Made by a program: the position numbers and the translations under genes
DNA from: Camillea tinctor
Taxonomy: Eukaryota; Ascomycota; Sordariomycetes; Xylariales; Xylariaceae
Assembly: GCA_022578605.1 (NCBI GenBank)
Contig: MU394089.1
Coordinates: 124,001 to 188,000 of the forward strand
Direction of reading: 5' to 3'
DNA length: 64,000 nt
Shown here: piece after piece, positions 56,394 to 64,000 of the stretch
How the letters are laid out: every line of letters starts with the position of its first letter
How positions within the stretch are numbered: the stretch's first letter is position 1
Notes under the pieces: generated by a model
What the model was told of the DNA's origin: nothing
Databases searched by the model: none
Seen by the model: only the letters and a program-made list of their open reading frames with translations

Positions 56394-58138
56394 ATGACAC
56401 GATCAGAACCCCTGACGTCCCTTTCTTTGGTGAGAACTATCGCAACAATTTTATGAATATCCCCTCCCCCCCCACCTCCGATTCTGACCTCATTAATAGG
56501 GACGTTCTCCATATGACGGTGTTGAGCCTGGTGAAGGCGAGCCGGATCCTCACGAGCCTGAGAAGCACTATGATGAGGCAGGTCGCATCGTGAACTATGA
56601 GACAAAGAGAATCATCAAGGATGTCATACGTGCTCATAATGAGGTTATGCTCGTTATTGGAGTAGCGGAGCCTGAGAATGGCATCAATTCAGCCGAGGCC
56701 GAATCTAGTCGCCAGTACCACCAATATGAGAGTGATACCGGGAGATCCTTACACTTCTTTGGCCGTGCGTTTATCATAACTGGCATCTGGGGGGTTCATG
56801 GTATTAGGCAGCGTGTTCTAGTTTGTAGCCTCGCGCATGTCATTTTTATTTCTATTTCTCCTAATGATGTTGTAGGTCTATAGGGAGTGTGCCAGTCTTC
56901 CCTTTCTAAAGCTATTGCACACCGAGTACTCGACTCGCTCCTTGATGCGCCTGGGTTTTGCGGGTCTTCCAGCTTTCGTCGCAGTACAGTCATTACGTTG
57001 GAGCTCAAAGTCAACTAAAGGAGCCAGAGATACAATATGGTAGTTCTGGTGTGTATTCAAATAGGAACAGCTGCTGACATCTCTTAGGTTTCGAGGCGCG
57101 TTGGCATATATTCGATTCCATTTACAGTTATTTGTTGCCCTACAACGCCTAGACTTGGTTCCTGCCTCCCGGTGGTTACCAAGTATAAACTTCTTCATCC
57201 CCTTTTCTGCGTCGTCGCCATTCACGGCACCACCGCTTCCAGAGTCTTTAGACACGCCTAGCATTTCCCGCTGGATTGGGAGGCTTGCCCTAAATCTTGC
57301 CCCCTATGCCACATATTATGCGTTTGGCTACGTCTGGGAATCTATCAGTATTCCTATTCGACTGCGTGTGCAGAAATATCTCCCAAAGCCATCGCCAGGC
57401 CCGCAATCGACTTCCCGAAATAGTTTACCTTCTAACACGAGCCGAAGACAAGCTACTCCAGAATCACCTACCCTCGGAGCAGCTGATCGTGAGATACGCC
57501 ATACCTCAAATCCAGATATGGATATTCCGACTGCATTAGCTCTAGAGGGCCAAGCCAACGGCGAATCTGTCCCGGTGGGCATCAGAAGGCAAAGCACCAT
57601 CTCAAGCAGAGGTGGGGACGAGTATGTGACCGATGAAGAAGATTCAGAAATGGTCAATCCAACGCTCATTAGTTTCGATGTTGATACCAGTGAATCGACC
57701 GAACCTCCCAGTGGCGTTTGGTCTGCGGAATTACGACCAAGCTTTAATGGTGAAACCCGGCCGCAGCAGAAAGAAGCACCGAAATACGTCGTCAACCCCC
57801 TGACTAGTCTTCCTTCTCTGCTGGCCGGAGAAGTTCTCACTAGCTCTATCACCCAGATCCTTCTCGTGCCTTTGGATGCTCTAGCATATCGAGCTGTGGG
57901 AAGAGACTTTGCGCGCAAGATGGGGCTGCCATATCATCACATGTTTGAAGTGAACATGTTTGATGGCTTATCATGGCGTGGGGCTCTCAATCTCGCTCTA
58001 ATTGAGATGGTTAGGTTCCTCATCTCTAGCGATCTTTGGGCGTTCACAACAGTTTTGTCACAGTGGCTTCATGTTACTGAGGAGGAGTGGAAAGAAATTC
58101 ATAGAGAAGAGGGCGAAACAGCAGTCGACGGATCCTAA
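56394..58138 (+). CDS. Conserved fungal membrane-associated protein, unknown function (523 aa)
   Basis: Four exons, 56394-56429, 56500-56820, 56876-57039 and 57088-58138, give 523 aa in a consistent frame. The second intron has a weak GTTTGT donor, so that junction is less certain. The N-terminal part is charged (DEAGRIVNYETKRIIKDVIRAHNEVMLVIG). Hydrophobic stretches lie at LGFAGLPAFVAVQSL, at LALNLAPYATYYAFGYVW and near the end at LALIEMVRFLISSDLWAFTTVL; a disordered Ser/Pro/acidic block of about 100 residues separates the last two. The pattern resembles organelle-membrane proteins of fungi, but I do not recognise a named family. It starts 582 bp from UTP13 on the other strand. Confidence 0.75.
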
Positions 58139-61100
58139 GGGTGCGGTACCAATGCTCTAGACATGTCGGGATTATAGAGAAAATTGCCTAGATGGAGAGG
58201 AAGGTTAATACGCTACATTAAATTAATGAGATGGTGTCTGGGGGCATATGCTCATGAGAAGGGCAAGGTACTACATGTAATTAGTGATATGGGAAACTGG
58301 TGCCCAAGTGTCTGACCTTGGTTTAGTACTTCTCTTATTGAGAGTATAGATTACGCTATTAGCGGATCCAATAAGCCAAATCAGTACGCAAGATAGCTAA
58401 ATATTATGCAAGAAGTATTCTACGTTTTTTTTTTTTTTGGTTTGTTTTTGTTTGCATGAAGTTGCCCCTTTTCTGTTCCTACACGTAACTGTGACTCAAT
58501 ATATTGTACTAGTACCGAAGCCGGAACACTTCATGCCGCTTGCCAAGATAAAAAGGGGCTAAAGAAGGTGCAGTCCTTGGATTATACCTAAAGGAGGTTG
58601 ACACTGAGGGAGGTCACACTCACGGGTCCGCTCGGGCACGGATTTCCGAGCGTTTACCCAGACGATAGGCAACCACGGAGTCCCCTCACCCTCGGACGCA
58701 CCAGCCAACACCGGATTCGATACTACCAATGCTCCGCATCCACCCGATGAAATCGGATATCTAGCTATGTGTTACTTATTCTCACTACCGCATCGTGATC
58801 ACGGACAAGCAAAAAGTACACCCGCGTCGCACTACCCAATCTACACCGACAAAGGGGTGAAGTCCACTTGTAACTGCGCAAACTAATGGTCAGCTCGTCT
58901 AGTATATTCCCCCTTCTCTTACCATTTAAGTGGTACTGACCACGATTTCTTTCACAAGAAGTTTTAAGAGGGCCGGTTATAATTTCCATCCCATAAATTT
59001 AAAACCCCATGGTCGTCATTTCAATGAGTTGGTGAGTAAGGCCCACGACCGCGCAGCCACTGGGAGGGTGGTCGGCGATACGAACCGCAACTGTTGGGGG
59101 CAGCCAGAAGCCCACCTCCGTCCCAATTGCGCTTAGTGTGTTGAAGTGAAACTTCCTATTTGCTTTCTAAGGGCAATTTCTCGTCCGCAGACAAAATGCA
59201 TACTTTGTGCCCCCCCTCCCCATCTGGTAGGGTTGGGAAACCTTGCTGCTGCTTTAGGATCGCAGTAGTGTAGGCACGTAATCCTCATATAGCTGATCTA
59301 GTTAGGCATCTCTCAAACAAAGCTGCCGCTATGCTCGTGGCATCTGTAAGTGGCTTTGGGACCTATGTGTCAAACATCAGACATCGTATGACGCTGAGAG
59401 ATTCGCCTTCAATGGCTTAAATCTAGACCCCTTAGGCGAGGACCAGCACTGCGGATGAACAAATTCAAATAGTGATCTAAGCTCCCAAGCTGTCTCTAGC
59501 GCTGGTTACCCCAGGTTCCCCAGGACAAGCCAGGTTTCCTTGGGATATGGGAATAAGACGTGGTTAGCAAACGGTGAAGTAAAGTGAGGATACGATTGTC
59601 CACCCCGGGACTTGGCATCGTGAACATATGGAGACCACATAACCCAAGTGTATAATTGGTGGATTAATTGCCTAAAAGGGGACGTACTAACGTAACTTTC
59701 ACGAGATAGTTTGATGAGTATGATCTCAGAACCATGAAGCATGGCGCACGATCTACACTACATACATGTTTTAAGTCCTGCGACACGGGCTTTAACACTA
59801 AGTTGTCTGAACATAGCTACGGGTCCGCAACCGTCCCAGTGGGCAGAGACAAGCATCTTTAGGTAACAAACTTCTTGTATTGCTAATAGTGAAGCAATAC
59901 ACAAACGTAGGTGTCCCGTATTCCGTTTCCCCCAACACGGGCCGTGTCGATTAGAATTACCTACTTACCTAGAGTTCGAGCAAGTAAAGGGTAACTAACA
60001 GCGACTATCGTGCCGAATCGAAGCCATCCGATCGAATCTGCCGGCGGAGACTTGCCGATAGTTACTGGCGTACGACGGACCAATGTAGCCCCTATCATCC
60101 TTCTTAAACATCAAGGTTGCCAAAAGCTCTGACAAAATGGCAATCCTATTTCTTCGGTTTCCTTATGTACCGTCAAAAAACAATGAACCGATTGCCAATC
60201 TCGATCCGATGGAGTGGTTGTGTGGGCACCCTGGCATGTCACACAGACCTCTACATTTTGCCTACGGTCAGGATACCTGCTGCCCAGACCTATCGTTGTT
60301 GGCTATCGGTGTCGATGTTGGGAACGCATCCCCGTGCCACAGGGCAGACTCAATATTCACGCCAAGCGAAGCATGGAGAAACCCAGACCATGCGGAAGCC
60401 AAGATGATGGAGAAGCCCGCCTTTTTTTTTTTTACGACTAACTAGTCGCAACTAGTATGCGGAGCTACTACAAGAGGGAGGGATGGAAGATGAGGGGCCT
60501 TCGGGGAAAAGGGGGGCCTTGAAGGATGGAGGGGCAGACCAACTTAGAACAAGTTGGAGAAGAGAGTAGAAAGGAAAAAGGAACAAGGTGTAAAACGAGA
60601 AAAAAAAAAGTTGAATGTACCTAGCTAGGACTAATAAGTGACGTGGGGCTTTTCACAATGACGAATCTGCATCATGATAATGTCTTGTAACTTGAGAAGG
60701 ATCGTCGAGTTGTCGTAATAGATAGTCTTTGCGACCTAGCGCTACGCATATGTAGGTTGATTAGTTGTATAGTGAAAAGATATTGTGGAGGAATACGACT
60801 CTAGAAAGACATGTTAAGATTGTAAGTCCCAGTAGTTGATTGTATCGATGTCAATTGTAGTCTATATGTATAGGTATATGTAGACGAGACTCTCAGACTA
60901 CTAAATACTTATTCTAATGAAGGCGTTATGCAGCGAACAGGCCACACGACAGTCGACCCTCTTTCGCGAGTTTATTTATTCGCGAAGCCCCGGTCTCGTC
61001 TCCAACGTAGTAGTAGAGCAACTGAGTCTTGACGAAATACCGCCGAATAAACGGAATTACATTACGGACGGACCTGATATGTAACATACAGGCACAGGCG

Positions 61101-63592
61101 AATGCAATTTGTCAACTGCCTAATAAGAAGTCTTTGCGGTCCCGTTTATTCCACCACATCCTTCTGTACTGTACCGTGCTATCTATCTCTGCTTGGCATT
61201 GCGAAGATGATTTCAAACCGAACTCGTTCTAAAGAAAGAAGTCTCCAAGTCTAAGTAGATACCGAGTCACTACTACAACTACAATATCGGAATACGGCAT
61301 GGGCAGAGAGCTGCCCTAGCCGGTTTTCTCCGCCGAACGAGTCTGAATCCAGTCATAGTACCGGTTCCAATACACTAAACCGCACAAGATTAGGTACAGA
61401 CAAGAAAAGACAAGACTTCTCTTTCTTTTTTGAGGTCCACTTTAGCTTAGTGTTGTTGGTATGCATCGAATCCCTGAGGTACCTTGATAATCTGAATAAG
61501 GACCAGCATCGAGAAGAGAAAAAAATTTTGCTCACCCCGGTATTAGTCGCCAAGATCGTCTCTGATTCGAGGTCGCCATTCGACCAAAAACTGAACCCGA
61601 ACCTGCACCTCGCATGCATCCTGCATCCTGCCCTCTGCTCTATCTGGGCTTGCGTTCGGTCTCATGGCTGAATATTCAGGAGAGCGGCTCGGTGGGACGG
61701 AAGAACGACCGGCCAGACTCGCCCACTGCTACCCTCATCACGTAATATGACAAGAACATCCAAGTGCCCAGCGTGCAGACAACATCATATTTCCAGCAGC
61801 AGTGTTATGTATGTATGTATGTGTGTGTGTGTATGTATGTATGTATGTATGGTTGGGCCAAATGATCGATCATCAATGTCGTTCGTCAGTTGTCCCGCAG
61901 CAAAGCGCTATGGTCAATGACAGTCGACCTAGTCTGTACATTCTGACCGTAATGGATTGGTTGCTGGATGGATTCCTGTGGCGGTCATTATTATTACATA
62001 CATGGGACGGTACTTATGGCCGTCAGGAAACCTGCTCCTGTATCCAGCTGACTCCGCCATCGTGACTAACTAAGCCTCCTTCAGACAGAAGTCGAGAAAC
62101 GGGGTATTAGTGTTAGCATGTCGACACAACATGATTGGCCGCTCCGCAAACTCTACTCATGGATGGGATAAGCTGCTAATGCGAACTTGACCTGGAGCCT
62201 CTCCACGATCATGATACATCAAAGGCTGGGGTATTCACGGGAAAGAGCCGGGAAAGAGCTAATGTCCCCGGATTTGCTTCGGAATGAGGCCGATGGGCAT
62301 CGGCCACATTTCCGGGAGAGGTGAGTAATTAGTGTAGGTAGTTACACGCAGTTTTGAGGATGGGGAATTCTTCGAAAGGCAAGGCCAGCGGGATATGACG
62401 ATATACATCTAAGTACATGAGGGGGAGAACCAAGTTACATTCTTACATAGTGGGCACGTCTGACCAGCCCAGGTTACCCAAGAGTTACCAGGATGACAAG
62501 GCTGGGTAGTGTACGGGGTATATTCCACTGTGGTGCAGTGTAAACATACATAGCTTCTCGAAACGTGGGCATGTGACGGAGAGAGATGCTTCTTATGCTA
62601 GTCTAGTAATCCGCCTCTCACCCTCCCCCCCCCCCCTCTCTCCCCTTCCCTTCCTCTCTCACCCCCTTGTCTTAGTGACCCGCCAAGCCTTTCACACCAC
62701 GCGAACACTTCTTTAATGTTTTATGGAGAACTTGCACAAAGAAGCCTAGCCGGGCTCGCTGGCTCGCTTTTCCCTCGAAATCGCACTCACGCGAGCAGGC
62801 GAGTTACGAATGGGACCCAGAAAACCCCATTGTTGGCAGGGCCCCATTTAGGAATTTTAGGAATCCGGTGGGGCCAGATGCCTTTCCCTAATGAGGCAGA
62901 TATGCGACTTTGTCATTATGTATCGCTTCGCCTGTAATGACTGAAAAAATACGTATAACACCTACGGGATCCCTCCTCCCATCCAAACCCCTCCCCACTA
63001 CTTACTCTCGCCTCCACAGGGTCCCGTCTTTAATCTATCGGTCGTTTCCTTTTTTTACTTTGCCGTATTCTTTTTATCTTTTCTTTTTTCCTTTGCCCGA
63101 GAAAAGTCCACAATCCCAAAAACCTTCTCATGCTGTCCAGATTAGTAGCTTCTCCTTTGCAAGCGCGGTGCGGAAAGTTAGAAAGAGCTCTACAGGGGAC
63201 GGCGTCGAGGCGTGAAACGGAATTCGACAGACGAAAGGGAGAGGGGGAGAGACACAAGGTTTTATGTTTTATGATCCCTTCGCCACTGACGTCGACGAGC
63301 GGACGCGGTTTACACATAGCACGGAGCAATTATTGCGACTAAATCGTTCGGGAGGCGCCCTATTAGACTCAGTCCTCATACGGGGCTAGGATATCTAACG
63401 GGCACTACCAGCAACCTTGAAAGGAGGGAAAAGGAGAAATAGGATTCGAAAACAATTAGAGAGGAGCCGGTCCTCTTATTTACTGTGTTGTGTGCGCAGT
63501 GTGTATAACTGCCAGAGCCACCAACGAGCTTTTTTGAGTGGAATTTAGTCTCCACCACTTGGTCCAGTCACCGCTTACACGCAACCAACGAT
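58139..63592. other. 5.4-kb gene-free region upstream of the CTF1-like gene
   Basis: No frame has coding character; an ATG-initiated 102-codon frame at 60137-60445 ends in a T-run and matches nothing I know. It holds T-runs (58425, 60421), a TATG/GT microsatellite at 61805-61851, a C-run near 62625 and a purine-rich 3' half near 60470-60610. The last 600 bases are pyrimidine-rich and probably leader of the zinc-cluster gene. Confidence 0.5.
61805..61851. repeat. TATG/GT microsatellite
   Basis: TATG units, then GTGT, then TATG units again, about 11 units. Confidence 0.8.
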
Positions 63593-64000
63593 ATGGCCGC
63601 GGAAGACGAGATGTCTCCAGCCCGTTCGCCCGAACCGCCGCAAATTCAGCAGCAGCAGCAGGAACAGCCCGAAGATTCGACGACAAAAGCTAGGGCTACT
63701 GCCTCTATTTCCAATCCTACTGAAATTACTGTTGCTACAACTAACTTGGCAACCATGGAGAGGTCTACGCCAAACCCCGACGACAGGGACGTAACAAGCC
63801 CGTCATCATCCTCTCCATCCTCCAAAAAGCGCCCTGCCTCGGGTACGGAGCCCAATGGCACGGCAAAGGTTACCAAACGAAGGGCCGCGCGCGCCTGCGT
63901 CTCCTGCCGAGCCAGGAAAGTGAGATGCGATGTTGTCGAGGGCGCACCCTGTGGCAATTGCAGATGGGATAACGTCGAATGCATCGTTCAGGAGAGCCGT
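63593..64000 (+). CDS. Zn(II)2Cys6 transcription factor, CTF1-beta/Far-like, 3' truncated by the window
   Basis: 136 N-terminal residues are visible and the frame runs off the window end. After a disordered Ser/Gln/Pro-rich leader (QIQQQQQEQPED) comes a basic KRRAARA stretch and one binuclear zinc cluster with Cys at about 102, 105, 112, 120, 123 and 130 (CVSCRARKVRC, then APCGNCRW and VEC). All six cysteines are present. The RRAARACVSCRARKVRCD wording recalls the fungal cutinase transcription factor 1 beta and FarA/FarB group, which activate cutinase, lipase and fatty-acid catabolism genes. The fungal_trans middle domain would lie beyond the window. The specific family is a recollection, not a computed match. 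Confidence 0.82.
   Translation, partial: MAAEDEMSPARSPEPPQIQQQQQEQPEDSTTKARATASISNPTEITVATTNLATMERSTPNPDDRDVTSPSSSSPSSKKRPASGTEPNGTAKVTKRRAARACVSCRARKVRCDVVEGAPCGNCRWDNVECIVQESR

Noticed and set aside
60137..60445. 102-codon ATG-initiated frame
   Set aside because: Ends in a T-run, overlapping frames of similar length exist, and no family resemblance was seen; kept as a very weak candidate only.

Overview
The window is nuclear DNA of a filamentous ascomycete, most likely a sordariomycete (inference). Nearly every gene is broken by short introns (about 45-140 bp) with GT...AG ends and CTRAC-type branch points close to the acceptor. The protein set (HAM-2/Far11-type STRIPAK subunit, NDT80/PhoG factor, fused mitochondrial transhydrogenase, CTF1-like zinc cluster factor, rvt-type reverse transcriptase) is typical of Pezizomycotina. 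Fifteen protein genes are supported, which is sparse for a fungus. Intergenic DNA is full of low-complexity tracts, TATG/GT microsatellites, G-runs and a dispersed TACCTAGGTA-like palindrome. I saw no transposase, LTR element, tRNA, rRNA, CRISPR array or operon.

Layout. 1-5 kb: the 3' part of a domesticated, single-copy-type reverse transcriptase gene (rvt), then a 113-aa conserved small protein. 5-9 kb: seven-exon mitochondrial NAD(P) transhydrogenase (minus). 11-15 kb: GH3-PA14 beta-glucosidase (plus) and an epoxide-hydrolase-like alpha/beta hydrolase (minus). 18-23 kb: a SprT-like protein with a ruined zinc site (minus), dolichyl-diphosphatase (minus) and an RWD-RBR ubiquitin ligase of the ITT1/RNF14 type (plus). 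23.3-36.1 kb: almost 13 kb without a credible gene, rich in simple repeats, leading into an NDT80-family regulator. 41-46 kb: DUF2011 protein and the STRIPAK subunit. 47-58 kb, the densest part: FCP1/NIF-domain protein with a mitochondrial-looking N terminus, RRP36, COQ8, UTP13 and an unrecognised 523-aa protein. 58.1-63.6 kb: another gene-free stretch, leading into the N-terminal part of a CTF1-beta-like Zn2Cys6 factor cut by the window end.

Functional links are loose. RRP36 and UTP13 both serve the small-subunit processome and flank COQ8; transhydrogenase, COQ8 and possibly the FCP1-like protein are mitochondrial; HAM-2-type STRIPAK, NDT80-like and CTF1-like proteins belong to development or nutrient-response control. 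There is no metabolic gene cluster. The most unusual items are the rvt gene, the catalytically degenerate SprT-like protein, and the repeat-rich 13-kb leader or desert before the NDT80-like gene. I found no convincing wholly new multi-gene system.

Exon models were built by hand from reading-frame continuity, splice consensus and remembered family sequence; each complete multi-exon model sums to a whole number of codons.
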